A DNA stretch of 64,000 bases, taken from assembly GCF_000025545.1 (NCBI RefSeq), contig NC_013889.1, forward strand, positions 310,001-374,000. Direction: 5' to 3'. The stretch comes from Thioalkalivibrio sp. K90mix (GTDB lineage: Bacteria; Pseudomonadota; Gammaproteobacteria; Ectothiorhodospirales; Ectothiorhodospiraceae). Made by a program: the position numbers and the translations under genes. Positions 16,788-25,532 of the stretch are shown one piece after another (position 1 is the first letter of the stretch; each line of letters starts with the position of its first letter). A model generated the notes under the pieces. That model was given only the letters and a program-made list of their open reading frames with translations. It did no database searches and was not told the DNA's origin.

Positions 16788-17878
16788 ACGGTCGTCTCCG
16801 CCGGCGGCAGGGCGCGCGGGGCCCCGGCGGCCATCAAGGCATCCAGCCGCTCAATTACGTCCTCCGGGCGGATCAGTTCCATTACGCCGGGGCGCTCGAT
16901 CTTGGTTCCCCAGCGAATCTCGCTTGCCGGCTTTCTCAGCTCGCGGCGGGCGGCTTCGTCGTAGCGATCCACGCACCACTGACCGCTGTAGTAGGGGCGT
17001 GCACGGCCGGGATTGGTGCAGGCGTACAGCCCGATGACCGGCGTACCCATCGCATTGGCCATGTGTGCCGGACCCGAGTCCGGGCTGACCACAGCGGTTG
17101 CACGTCCGAGAATCGCCAGCATTTCCTTGATGGAGGTCGCCCCGACCAGGTTTCGGTGGGCGAGCTGGCTTTGTCTTGCCACGGCCTCGCCCATCTCGCG
17201 CTCCAGCGCGGAGGGGCCTCCGGTGATCAGGACCTGGAGGCCATGTTCCCGCGCTGCGTGGTCGGCGACCTGTGCGCAGCCCTCGGCGGTCCAGTTGCGC
17301 AGGTGGTGGCTGGAACAGGGGCTGATCACCAGCGTCGGGGTGCCATCCGGGATCTCGTCGCGGGCCCTCTCCGCGGCGTTGTCGGGTACAGGGATGTCCC
17401 AGACCATGTGCCGGCGCCGGATCCCCAGCGTCTCGATGAAGCTGAAGTAGATGTCGATTACGTGCTGCCCGGGGTGCGGGGGGATGCGCGCGTTGATGAA
17501 CAGGCCGTGCAGATCGCGCGAGCGGGCACGGTCATACCCCAGGCGCAGGCCTGCGCGGATACCCAGGCTGGCGATATTGGCGCGCAGGGCGAACTGATTG
17601 TGCAGCAGCACGTCGAAGCGCCGCCCTTTCAATTGTTGCCACAGTGCGCGGTAGCCGGCCCAGCCGGCGGTCTTGTCGAAGATGACGAATTCCACGCCCG
17701 GGATGTCGCCGACCAGGGCGCGTTCGGCCTTGCCGACGACCCAGGTCAGACGGGTCTGTGGCCACTCGCGCTGGAGTGTGCGCACTACCGGTGTCATGTG
17801 GGTGACGTCGCCCAGCGCGGAAAAGCGGAGGATGCACAACGATGCCGGCGGTTCGTTCAGGGGAAGTCGAGGGCGCAT
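16754..17878 (-). CDS. GT9 heptosyltransferase, OpsX-like (probable heptosyltransferase I)
   Basis: 374-residue family-9 glycosyltransferase. The N-terminus SLCILRFSALGDVTH carries the GDxxH-type ADP-heptose acceptor motif, and the donor-binding motif SPDSGPAHMANAMGTPVIGLY lies in the C-terminal half, split here as SPDSGPAHMA and NAMGTPVIGLY. The wording of both motifs resembles OpsX of Haemophilus, Pasteurella and Xanthomonas, which adds the first heptose to phosphorylated Kdo. No other WaaC candidate is obvious in the window. It follows lpxL by 7 bases on the same strand, so the two form an operon. The acceptor assignment is an inference from neighbours. Confidence 0.82.
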   Translation of the reverse strand: MRPRLPLNEPPASLCILRFSALGDVTHMTPVVRTLQREWPQTRLTWVVGKAERALVGDIPGVEFVIFDKTAGWAGYRALWQQLKGRRFDVLLHNQFALRANIASLGIRAGLRLGYDRARSRDLHGLFINARIPPHPGQHVIDIYFSFIETLGIRRRHMVWDIPVPDNAAERARDEIPDGTPTLVISPCSSHHLRNWTAEGCAQVADHAAREHGLQVLITGGPSALEREMGEAVARQSQLAHRNLVGATSIKEMLAILGRATAVVSPDSGPAHMANAMGTPVIGLYACTNPGRARPYYSGQWCVDRYDEAARRELRKPASEIRWGTKIERPGVMELIRPEDVIERLDALMAAGAPRALPPAETTVHPSPEIAPAS

Positions 17879-17885
17879 TGCCGGA

Positions 17886-18854
17886 TCAACTCGAGCCCTG
17901 GCGGCGCTGGCGCCGGTCGCGGCGGTGATCCTTGACGCCGGGATACATGTCCGCGGTCGTGTCCGGTTGATCCTTGAAACGGCGGTGAGCCCAGAAGTAC
18001 TGCCCGGGGGCCTCGCGGACTGCTTCCTCGATGATGCGGTTCATGGTGGCGGCGTCGGCGGTGTCGTCACCAGAGGGAAAGCCGCGCAGCGGGGGGTGAA
18101 AAACAACCCGGTAACCGGGGCCGTCATCCAGTTTATAGTAGAAGATCGGTATCACGCGGGCGCGCGCCATCCGCGCCAGGCGGGAGAGACCCGTTACGGT
18201 GGCAGCGGGGGTGCCGAAGAACGGGACAAACACCTTCTGTTGGCTACGGTAGTTCTGGTCGCCTGCGTACCAGACAGGCAGCCCCTTGCGTAGCGTTCGC
18301 ACGATACCGCGAAGATCGTCCTTGGAGAGCACGGGACCGATCGCCCGCTCGCGCCCGTGGCGCATGGTTGCGTCGGCCAGCGGATGCTTGTCCATGGGTT
18401 TGTAGATGACCGCCATCTCGGAGAGCTGCCGCAGCAGCCGTCCGCTGATCTCCACGGACGTGAAGTGTCCGGATAGCAGGATCACGGGGTTGCCTGCGCG
18501 GCGTTCGGCTTCCAGGTGTTCCAGGCCCTCGACTTGCAGGGGCAGCCGGTCGACCGCCCGCCCGCCAAACCATGACAGGGCCAGCTCCATGAAACCCCGT
18601 GTGGTGTGGCGGAAGTTTTCGCGAACCAGGGCCTCCCGTTCCAGTTTCGATTGTTCCGGGAAGCACAATTCGAGGTTGCGCCGGATGATCAGGCGGCGCT
18701 GGCGAGCGAGGGCATAGCTCACCGGACCCAGTGCTTCGCCCAGACGCAGGACCAGTCTCGGCGGCATCTGGCCCAGCAGCCAAAGCAAGCCGATGCCGAG
18801 GCTGTAGCCCCAGTTGGACGGGTGTGCCGGATGCGCGCTTTTCGGCTTTGGCAT
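17886..18854 (-). CDS. lpxL: Lipid A biosynthesis lauroyl/myristoyl acyltransferase (LpxL/LpxM family)
   Basis: 322-residue lysophospholipid-acyltransferase-superfamily protein that adds a secondary acyl chain to Kdo-lipid A at the inner membrane. The catalytic HX4E is H130-FTSV-E135, preceded by GNPVILLSG, and a hydrophobic N-terminal anchor (about residues 16-35) is present. The central GDQNYR and later VFVPFFG motifs are typical of LpxL. It is the first gene of a two-gene unit with the OpsX-like transferase. Sequence alone does not separate LpxL from LpxM. Confidence 0.88.
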   Translation of the reverse strand: MPKPKSAHPAHPSNWGYSLGIGLLWLLGQMPPRLVLRLGEALGPVSYALARQRRLIIRRNLELCFPEQSKLEREALVRENFRHTTRGFMELALSWFGGRAVDRLPLQVEGLEHLEAERRAGNPVILLSGHFTSVEISGRLLRQLSEMAVIYKPMDKHPLADATMRHGRERAIGPVLSKDDLRGIVRTLRKGLPVWYAGDQNYRSQQKVFVPFFGTPAATVTGLSRLARMARARVIPIFYYKLDDGPGYRVVFHPPLRGFPSGDDTADAATMNRIIEEAVREAPGQYFWAHRRFKDQPDTTADMYPGVKDHRRDRRQRRQGSS

Positions 18855-19025
18855 GGGTAGGTGTCGCGGCGTTCCAAACGCGCGATTATATCAGGCTCGT
18901 TTGAACGGCCCGGATACGAGGCCGGCTTGTGCCAGGTAGACTGCAAAAGTTTTCCCGATTGGCAACGAGCTTCAGCCAATTTATGGGAATGTTCTCCCAA
19001 GGATCGGCTCCCGCCGCCGCGGTAG

Positions 19026-19105
19026 GGTGCGGTTGAGCGCAGCGAAACGCACCATTTCCCGCGTCGTGCCAGTCCCTTGATGGGATTCGCTGCGCTCATC
19101 CCATC
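19026..19105. repeat. REP-like hairpin pair in the 315-base gap between lpxL and the kinase gene
   Basis: Two imperfect palindromes lie 25 bases apart in the divergent gap 18855-19169. The first, GGTGCG...CGCACC (19026-19053), contains TTGAGCGCAGCGAAA; the second, GATGGG...CCCATC (19079-19105), contains ATTCGCTGCGCTCAT. Their cores (AGCGCAGCGAA and TTCGCTGCGCT) are inverted copies of one another, as in REP/BIME-type intergenic repeats. The rest of the gap should hold the promoters of lpxL and the kinase gene, but no convincing -35/-10 pair was found. Confidence 0.6.
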
Positions 19106-19169
19106 CTGCGACCCGGCAGCTGGCTGAACGCCATTGCTCATCAGGAAAGTTTTTGCGGATCGGTTGACG

Positions 19170-20000
19170 ATGAACTCAGTCTCGACAGAATTTCCATCAC
19201 CGACGAAGGCTGCCCTTGAGGCCGCCGCCGCCGCGGCGCGCGGGCGGGCCTTTCGTGTACGGGAAGACGGCCAGCAGTGGTTTGCCAAAAAGGCCGTGCC
19301 CGGGAGAAGTCGTATTCGGGCCCTGGGTGGGAGGATGCTGGCCCGGCTGATGCTTGGCGAATGGCCGTCTCTGTCCCCGTTGATGCTGGGTGGACAAGAA
19401 CAGATCGAGTACGAGGCGGCTCGTCTGCGGGCACTTCGCGAGGCCGGCGAGGCCGTGCCGGCCGTGGTCAGCTTGCAACCCGGGTACCTGGTGCTGGCCG
19501 AAGGCGGGCAACCCCTGGGGCGCGTGCTGCGCGACAAGACGCGGGAGGCCCAGGCTGCACTGTTATGCTGGGTCGCGCAGGATCTGGCCCGGTTTCACGG
19601 CCGGGGTCTTTGGCACGGAGGTGCGCAGCTGCGCAATCATCTCCTTGCCAATGGGGAGCGGGACCTTGTGCGCATCGACTTCGAGGAGCCTCTGGATCGG
19701 CTGATGCCCCTGGCGGCGCGTCAGGTCGTGGATCTCTATCTTCTGATCCATTCCACCACGGCCCTCAAGGGGTATTCCGAGGCTGCCATGCGCGCCCTGT
19801 GTGGGCGGATGGTTCGGGCTTATCTTGATGTGCGAGCCCCGGAGCCCGCGGCGCTTGAATATCTGGAACGGGGCCGGCGCGTGCTGGGGGCACTGGAGAC
19901 CTGGGGTGGCTGGTTTGCCCGCCCGGTCAGCAAGGATGCGCGGCGTCTGTTCGTGACGTCAGCGGTTCTGGCCGAGGTTGTTCCGCAGGGTGGGGTTTAG
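19170..20000 (+). CDS. LPS-core kinase-like protein (PA4998/InaA-type)
   Basis: 276 residues, protein-kinase fold of the type found in LPS-core clusters. Visible features are a glycine/lysine-containing N-lobe (RAFRVREDGQQWFAKK), HGRGLWHGGAQLRNHL as the catalytic loop, in which the usual HGD aspartate is replaced by glycine, and IDFEEPL as the metal-loop equivalent. The position next to msbA matches an uncharacterised kinase gene beside msbA in Pseudomonas. The altered catalytic loop raises doubt that it is an active kinase. The ATG at 19170 is preferred to a TTG 12 codons upstream; neither has a strong Shine-Dalgarno. Confidence 0.72.
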   Translation: MNSVSTEFPSPTKAALEAAAAAARGRAFRVREDGQQWFAKKAVPGRSRIRALGGRMLARLMLGEWPSLSPLMLGGQEQIEYEAARLRALREAGEAVPAVVSLQPGYLVLAEGGQPLGRVLRDKTREAQAALLCWVAQDLARFHGRGLWHGGAQLRNHLLANGERDLVRIDFEEPLDRLMPLAARQVVDLYLLIHSTTALKGYSEAAMRALCGRMVRAYLDVRAPEPAALEYLERGRRVLGALETWGGWFARPVSKDARRLFVTSAVLAEVVPQGGV

Positions 20001-20019
20001 TGTCCAGTCTCCTCCGACT

Positions 20020-21798
20020 TTAGTCCTCCGCGAATTGGACCTTTTGCAGGGCCGCATACGCGCCGTTTCTTTCGAGCAGCTCGGCATGGGTGCCCGTTTC
20101 GACGATCTGCCCGGCGTCCAGGACCACAATGCGATCGGCATCCTCGATGGTCGACAGGCGGTGGGCGATAACCAGTGTCGTACGGTTTCGCATCAGGACT
20201 TCCAGCGCATCCTGGATCTTCTGCTCGGATTCCGAATCCAGCGCGGAGGTGGCCTCGTCCAGGATCAGGATCGGGGCATCCTTGAGCAGCGCTCGGGCGA
20301 TGGCAACACGCTGGCGCTGTCCGCCGGAGAGCATGATCCCGTTTTCACCGACCACCGTATCGAAGCCCTCGGGCAGCTGTTCGATGAACTCCAGGGCATT
20401 GGCGGCGCGTGTGGCCTCGCGCAGTTGGTCGTCAGTCGGTTTTTCCGGCAGGCCGTAGGCGATGTTGTTGGCCAGGGTGTCGTTGAACAGCACCACGTGC
20501 TGGCTGACCAGCGCCATCTGCGAGCGCAGATCCCGCAGTCGGTACTCGCGGATCGGGTAGCCATCCAGACGGATCTCGCCCTGCTCGGGTTCATAGAAGC
20601 GGGGCAGCAGGCGTGCCAGGGAGGTCTTGCCGCTGCCGGAACGGCCGACCAGCGCCACGGTTTCACCGGGGGCGATGTTCAGGCTGACATCCTTCAGCAC
20701 CCATTCGCTCTGTTGTGGGTAGCGCAGCCAGATGTGGTCGAACTCGATCCGCCCCTCGGCGTGATCCAGGGGGCGTTGGCCGTGATCGGGCTCGGGGGGC
20801 GTGTCCAGTATTTCGAACACGCTCTCGCCAGCGGCCAGGGCCTTCTGGATTTCGGCATTCACCCCGACAATGCGTTTCAGTGGCGGCAGCATCAGCAGCA
20901 TGGCCACGATGAACGAGATCATCCCGCCGGGTGTGATGGTTTGGAGGACCATATCCATCGTGGCCAAATAGACGATGATTGCGAGCGCGATGATCGCCCC
21001 CAGCTGTGACAGCGGCTGGCTGATCGCCTGTACGGCCTTGTGCCGCATCAGCTGGCGGTGGTAGCGCTCGTTGGTGCGCTCGAAGCGGTGGGCCTCGTAG
21101 TCCGTTGCACCAAAGATCTTCACTTCCGCCTGCCCGCGAATGCCATCCTCCGCGATCTGGGCATAATCCCCGACGGATTTCTGCATACGCCGGCTCACCT
21201 TGCGGAACTTCTTGTTGGCACCAACCACCACCAGCCCCACCAGCGGCGCGATGCTGAACACAATCAGCACCAGCCATCCGCTGAGATAGGTCATATAGGC
21301 CAGCAGGAAGATCACCGTAAAGGAGTCGCGGATCAACACGATGATGGCCTTGGATGCCGCGGCGTTGATCTGCGTGACGTTGTAGGTGAGCTTCGCCAGA
21401 AGGGTGCCGGGGGAGTGGCGATCAAAGAATGCTGCCGGAAGCCGCAGGTACTGCTCGAACACCGCCTGCCGGACGTCCTTGACGACCTTGCGGCCGATCC
21501 AGGCGACGCTGTAGTCCGACGCAAACATGGTGATGCCGTGGAACAGAAAAATCCCGATCAGCGCGGCTGGTACCCAGACCCGCGCGGTTGGATCTTGCTC
21601 GATGAATGTCCCGTCCACCAGGGGCTGGATGATCCAGGCAAAGGCCGCCTGACCGGCCGCCGCCAGGATCATCGCGGCAATCGCCAGCACCCCCAGGCGC
21701 CAGTACGGCCTGACGAACGCAAAGATTCGCTTGTACAGCTGCCAGGATTCGCCGGCTGTCGGGTGCTTCGGGTTCTGGTCGATCGAGCGATTACCCAT
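20020..21798 (-). CDS. msbA: Lipid A export ABC transporter/permease
   Basis: 592-residue half-transporter that flips core-lipid A across the inner membrane. Six membrane segments occupy about residues 15-310, followed by an ATPase domain with Walker A GRSGSGKTS, the signature LSGGQRQR, Walker B ILILDEATSALD and the H-loop in VIAHR. The ATG at 21798 is chosen because AAGGAACC stands 5 bases upstream and the protein then aligns with MsbA in length (about 582); an ATG 85 codons further upstream would add non-conserved sequence. It converges on the kinase-like gene with a 19-base gap. Confidence 0.95.
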   Translation of the reverse strand: MGNRSIDQNPKHPTAGESWQLYKRIFAFVRPYWRLGVLAIAAMILAAAGQAAFAWIIQPLVDGTFIEQDPTARVWVPAALIGIFLFHGITMFASDYSVAWIGRKVVKDVRQAVFEQYLRLPAAFFDRHSPGTLLAKLTYNVTQINAAASKAIIVLIRDSFTVIFLLAYMTYLSGWLVLIVFSIAPLVGLVVVGANKKFRKVSRRMQKSVGDYAQIAEDGIRGQAEVKIFGATDYEAHRFERTNERYHRQLMRHKAVQAISQPLSQLGAIIALAIIVYLATMDMVLQTITPGGMISFIVAMLLMLPPLKRIVGVNAEIQKALAAGESVFEILDTPPEPDHGQRPLDHAEGRIEFDHIWLRYPQQSEWVLKDVSLNIAPGETVALVGRSGSGKTSLARLLPRFYEPEQGEIRLDGYPIREYRLRDLRSQMALVSQHVVLFNDTLANNIAYGLPEKPTDDQLREATRAANALEFIEQLPEGFDTVVGENGIMLSGGQRQRVAIARALLKDAPILILDEATSALDSESEQKIQDALEVLMRNRTTLVIAHRLSTIEDADRIVVLDAGQIVETGTHAELLERNGAYAALQKVQFAED

Positions 21799-22002
21799 CG
21801 AGGGTTCCTTGCCTGGCTGGTGCTGCCGCTGACCGCACATTTCCGCGCCGCAAAATAATGTCGGAAGTGCGAGGGGGCGGATGATACCAGACCGTGTCTC
21901 GGCGCCCTGGGGCGGGCACGTCGCCAAGGCTGCGTGGTAGCATGAGCTTACTTGGATTGTCACTTTGCCCCGTATGTTCGCGCTACCTGTTTGGAGCCTG
22001 CA

Positions 22003-22842
22003 ATGTCCAGCCACACCATCGTCCCTGGTCGTATTAGTATTTCGATCCCTCATTGGCAGGTGCTGCCCCTGCTGCTGCCATGCCTGCGTTCGATCCGCAA
22101 GAACACGAGCGGCAAAGATGTCGAAGTCATCGTGATCGACAACGGTTCGAAAGACGAAAGCTTGGATTACCTGCGTTCCCTGGAGTGGATCCGCTTGATC
22201 GAGCGACCGGAAGAGGGGCTATTCAACTTTCCTGACAACGTCTGGACCTCGCACGACATCGCACTCAAGGAAGCTACGGGGGAGTTTCTGGTTACGATGC
22301 ATACGGACTTGTTCGTGAAGCGCGGAGACTGGCTGGACGAATATCTAAAGGCGATGGCAGGGAACCCCCGTCTGGGGGGTGTCGGCACCTGGAAGCTGGA
22401 GCTGAAGAACCCGGTCTACGAGTTCCAGAAGCGTGTCTTCCACGTGATCCGCAGCAATATCAAGTACGCCCTGGGCCTGCGCAAGAAGCGCTACGAGTGG
22501 AAGCAGGGCCACTATCCGAAGGACTTCTGCGCGATGTACCGCCGCCAGATCCTCTTGGACGAAGGTCTCACCTTCCGCAGTATCGAGGGCAAAAAAGGCT
22601 TCTACGACCAGAGTGGTGGTTACTCCATCTCGGCTCAGCTGTGGGACAAGGGGTACCCCACTCGAGTCATCCCCGTTCGCACCATGATCCCCAGGATTGT
22701 GCATCTCGGCCATGGTACTGCGGCTGTCTCACCGGAAAAGGCCCACCGTCGAAACCAGCACAAGCTTGAAACCCGGCGTGACACCCTCTTTGATGAACCG
22801 TGGGTTCAGGAGCTACAAAGCAACGTCGCTCTAGATCGTTAA
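22003..22842 (+). CDS. Family 2 glycosyltransferase
   Basis: 279-residue GT-A fold glycosyltransferase. It begins RISISIPHW, has EVIVIDNGSKDESLDYL near residue 45, and the nucleotide-sugar metal site appears as MHTDLFV (in place of the common DDD/DxD). No membrane segments are seen, so it probably acts on the cytoplasmic face on an LPS-core or O-chain intermediate. TTGGAG lies 6 bases before the ATG. It is the first gene of the glycosyltransferase patch ending in waaL. The sugar and acceptor are not predictable. Confidence 0.85.
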   Translation: MSSHTIVPGRISISIPHWQVLPLLLPCLRSIRKNTSGKDVEVIVIDNGSKDESLDYLRSLEWIRLIERPEEGLFNFPDNVWTSHDIALKEATGEFLVTMHTDLFVKRGDWLDEYLKAMAGNPRLGGVGTWKLELKNPVYEFQKRVFHVIRSNIKYALGLRKKRYEWKQGHYPKDFCAMYRRQILLDEGLTFRSIEGKKGFYDQSGGYSISAQLWDKGYPTRVIPVRTMIPRIVHLGHGTAAVSPEKAHRRNQHKLETRRDTLFDEPWVQELQSNVALDR

Positions 22843-23098
22843 TTGCAGCTATCTCTGACAACCGAGCGGTTGAGGCGCGGCTAGAGTGAGGTCATGCGCA
22901 AGCCCCCCGAGGCCACGGATACAGCCCTTCGCAGTCCGAGCGTAGTCAGCCACAGGTTGTCTTCCGTCGGCTCTTCTCGGGGTATTGCTACTGCCGATTT
23001 CCTCTCAGCTGGCGAGCCAGAATGATTAAGCGCCCGACGCCCATTGTCGATTGATCTTGTGGTACCTGTGCTGGTCTCCGTAGAACCTGAGTCATTAG
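22843..23098. other. Gap of 256 bases between GT2 and GT4 genes, nothing recognised
   Basis: No gene, hairpin terminator or repeat was recognised. Base composition is close to the adjoining glycosyltransferase genes. It probably carries a promoter for the downstream low-GC genes, but no good -35/-10 pair was found. Confidence 0.4.
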
Positions 23099-24268
23099 AT
23101 GAATTTGCACTTTGTTCGACTTAACGTCTTGGGTGGTGTTGAGAGGATCCTTACCGAGCTTGTGCAGCGAGCAGCCCTTTGTGATCGCAAAGAAGCCGCA
23201 TTTCTGTTGGCCACATCTGTCCACCCTTTCTTGCGAGAAGCGTGGAGCGAACATGGCTGCCGTGCCTATCCCCTTAAGGCCTTTGCGCAGTGGTTCCCAG
23301 TCCCCCGGAAGCCGGCATCAGCTCGAGATTTCCGTGCGCGCTGGGTTGCCCGGGCAGTACGGCCCAATAGGGTGATCTCTTGGAATGGAATCAATTCGCG
23401 ATTTCCAGGGATTGCAGCATCTGCTTCGGGTGCCCGCCTTATCCACTATGAACACGGAGCAGCCTGGAATTGTTCCGATGACCAAGGGATGCGCTACCTA
23501 GCGGGGGTTGACTCGGTAGTCTGTATATCGTTGGCAGCGAAGCGCCTTCTGCAGGAGCGTTGGGGTTACAAGGGGGAGGTTCATGTGCTTCCCAATGTGC
23601 TGTTGCCATCAATGCTGAAGACGGCCGCCGGTGGTCGCCCGGACTCTGGCGGTCGAAAGATCGTGGGTGCCGCCGGACGTCTTGTTCCTCTCAAAGGGTT
23701 CCTCTCCCTAGTGCCCATGTTACGGCGTCTTCTGGACAAGGGCCTGGACGTAGAAGTGCGGCTCGCGGGGACCGGCCCCGAAGGCCCGGCCATTAGGGCG
23801 CTGGCCGAGAAGTACAACGTGAGTGATCGCTTCGTGTTTTTAGGTTCGGTTGGCGAGATGTCCGAGTTCTACCGGACACTTGATGTGTTCGTCGTGCCGT
23901 CGATTCGTGAACCATTCGGCTTGGTTGCCTTGGAGGCCTCGGCCCATGGACTACCGGTGATAGGATCGGACGTCGACGGAATCCCCGAGGCTCTCTCCGA
24001 GGTGGTTGGCTCGGATGTGGTGCGCCCCACGGTGCCCATGTCGGATTACGCTCAAATGGGGAGCTCTCTCCGTGGAGTGCCAACACGGGTCTATGATCCA
24101 GCTGGCGACTTCCTCACTGCCCCTAGGGCCATCGATGGTGCAGAACTGGCTGATCGAGTGGAAACTCTGTTGACCGCGGGTGTGGTGGTGCCACCAATGC
24201 ACCCATCGGTAGCGGCCTCCCGCTTCTTCGCCTACGCCGATACGCTCAAAGGGCTTCTCTCCCGCTGA
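23099..24268 (+). CDS. Family 4 glycosyltransferase, first of a tandem pair
   Basis: 389-residue GT-B glycosyltransferase. The C-terminal domain shows GAAGRLVPLKGF and the GT4 EX7E region in PSIREPFGLVALEASAHG followed by LPVIGSDVDGIPE. An N-terminal acceptor domain begins MNLHFVRLNVLGGVER. It shares with the next gene an uncommon insertion after the donor-binding motif (xxPRxxxxxxLADRVETLLT), which points to a tandem duplication. Its GC content is visibly below that of the surrounding housekeeping genes, as is usual for O-chain or outer-core genes. The donor and acceptor sugars are unknown. No clear Shine-Dalgarno precedes the ATG. Confidence 0.86.
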   Translation: MNLHFVRLNVLGGVERILTELVQRAALCDRKEAAFLLATSVHPFLREAWSEHGCRAYPLKAFAQWFPVPRKPASARDFRARWVARAVRPNRVISWNGINSRFPGIAASASGARLIHYEHGAAWNCSDDQGMRYLAGVDSVVCISLAAKRLLQERWGYKGEVHVLPNVLLPSMLKTAAGGRPDSGGRKIVGAAGRLVPLKGFLSLVPMLRRLLDKGLDVEVRLAGTGPEGPAIRALAEKYNVSDRFVFLGSVGEMSEFYRTLDVFVVPSIREPFGLVALEASAHGLPVIGSDVDGIPEALSEVVGSDVVRPTVPMSDYAQMGSSLRGVPTRVYDPAGDFLTAPRAIDGAELADRVETLLTAGVVVPPMHPSVAASRFFAYADTLKGLLSR

Positions 24269-24331
24269 CACGATGCAGTTCCTCTTGCTCCGGTCATTTC
24301 TTTGGATGGTTGTGTTAAAGGTTATGGGTAG

Positions 24332-25528
24332 ATGCGCATCTTTCACATTGTGAACCTGAAGACCGTCGCTGGAATTGAACGTGCTTTCTGTGCGTTCGTC
24401 TCCGCCGAAAAGATGAGCTCTATGCAGCATTATGTGGCAAGTCGGGGTGTAAGCTCCCGGCTGGCTGGAACGCTTCATAAGAACTGCGAAAGAGTGTTTA
24501 CCCCTGGAGTATGGCGAGGCTCTCGCTTTCCGTTAGTGCCGCGTCGAGGTATCGATCGAGAGATCAAAAAGAGGCTGTCAGAAGTCAACCCGGATGTTGT
24601 CATATCGTGGAGTAGTGCGACCAGTGTATCGGCGCTCGACTGGTGCGCGCGCAGCAACACGCCGTTTATCTACTGGGAGCACGGGCGCGCGTGGGAGGAG
24701 GCGAGCCGCCCCAGCCGGGTGTATGCGACCCTTTTGGAGCAGGCGGATAGGATTATCTGCAACTCGAGTGCCTCGGCGAGGATGATTGGCCATTTCTGGA
24801 GGCAAGGAGGCAAAACGACGGTGGTCCCCAACGGCCTCAGGCCAGAGTGCAGCGTCGCAGCACCAGTGGTCCGCGAATTCGAGGGTGATGCCGAAGTGAC
24901 GGTCGGTTTTGCGGGCCGCCTCGTACCGGCCAAAGGAGCCGTGGTGCTGGTGCACGCCCTCGGTCTCCTTCGAAAGTCCGGTGTGCCCGTTACTCTGAGA
25001 ATCGCGGGGGAGGGCCCCGAGAAAGAAGGCATTGTTGCTCAGATCAGAAGGCTTGGTCTCTCTGACGTATCAATGGTGGTCGGGTTCGAAGACGATATGT
25101 CCCGCTTTTACCGTGGATGCGATTTGGTCGTATGTCCTTCGATCCGAGAACCGTTTGGGCTCGTCAGCATCGAGGCGCAGGCGTCGGGTCGCCCGGTAAT
25201 CGTCAGCGAGGTGGATGGGCTTCCCGAAACTATCGACGTCGAGAAAACGGGCTTGGCCGTTAGGCCGAGTGAAGCTGTAGGTTATCTCGAATCCCTAGGT
25301 GGCTCGACGTCGCCGCTCCCAGAGTTCTCGTATTTTCCGGATCGGGATGTTATAGGGCCGCCAAGAGTGGTTTCTGCCGACGATTTGGCCGAGAGTATTG
25401 CGAAGATGATCACCTCACCCGATTTCTCGAAGATGAGCCGGCGTGCAGCGTCGTTCGCTCGGGAAGAGTTTTCGTTCGACGTTCATGTTTCGAGGGTCTG
25501 CAAAGTGTTGCATGACGTTGTGGGTTGA
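24332..25528 (+). CDS. Family 4 glycosyltransferase, second of a tandem pair
   Basis: 398-residue GT-B enzyme similar in plan to its neighbour. It starts MRIFHIVNLKTVAGIERAF, has GFAGRLVPAKGA in the C-terminal Rossmann domain, and has the donor motif PSIREPFGLVSIEAQASG followed by RPVIVSEVDGLPE. YWEHGRAWEE in the middle corresponds to HYEHGAAWNC in the upstream protein. It is separated by 63 bases from the upstream gene and by 4 from waaL, suggesting one transcript. The function is likely addition of an outer-core or O-chain sugar; the specificity cannot be read. Confidence 0.86.
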   Translation: MRIFHIVNLKTVAGIERAFCAFVSAEKMSSMQHYVASRGVSSRLAGTLHKNCERVFTPGVWRGSRFPLVPRRGIDREIKKRLSEVNPDVVISWSSATSVSALDWCARSNTPFIYWEHGRAWEEASRPSRVYATLLEQADRIICNSSASARMIGHFWRQGGKTTVVPNGLRPECSVAAPVVREFEGDAEVTVGFAGRLVPAKGAVVLVHALGLLRKSGVPVTLRIAGEGPEKEGIVAQIRRLGLSDVSMVVGFEDDMSRFYRGCDLVVCPSIREPFGLVSIEAQASGRPVIVSEVDGLPETIDVEKTGLAVRPSEAVGYLESLGGSTSPLPEFSYFPDRDVIGPPRVVSADDLAESIAKMITSPDFSKMSRRAASFAREEFSFDVHVSRVCKVLHDVVG

Positions 25529-25532
25529 GTGA

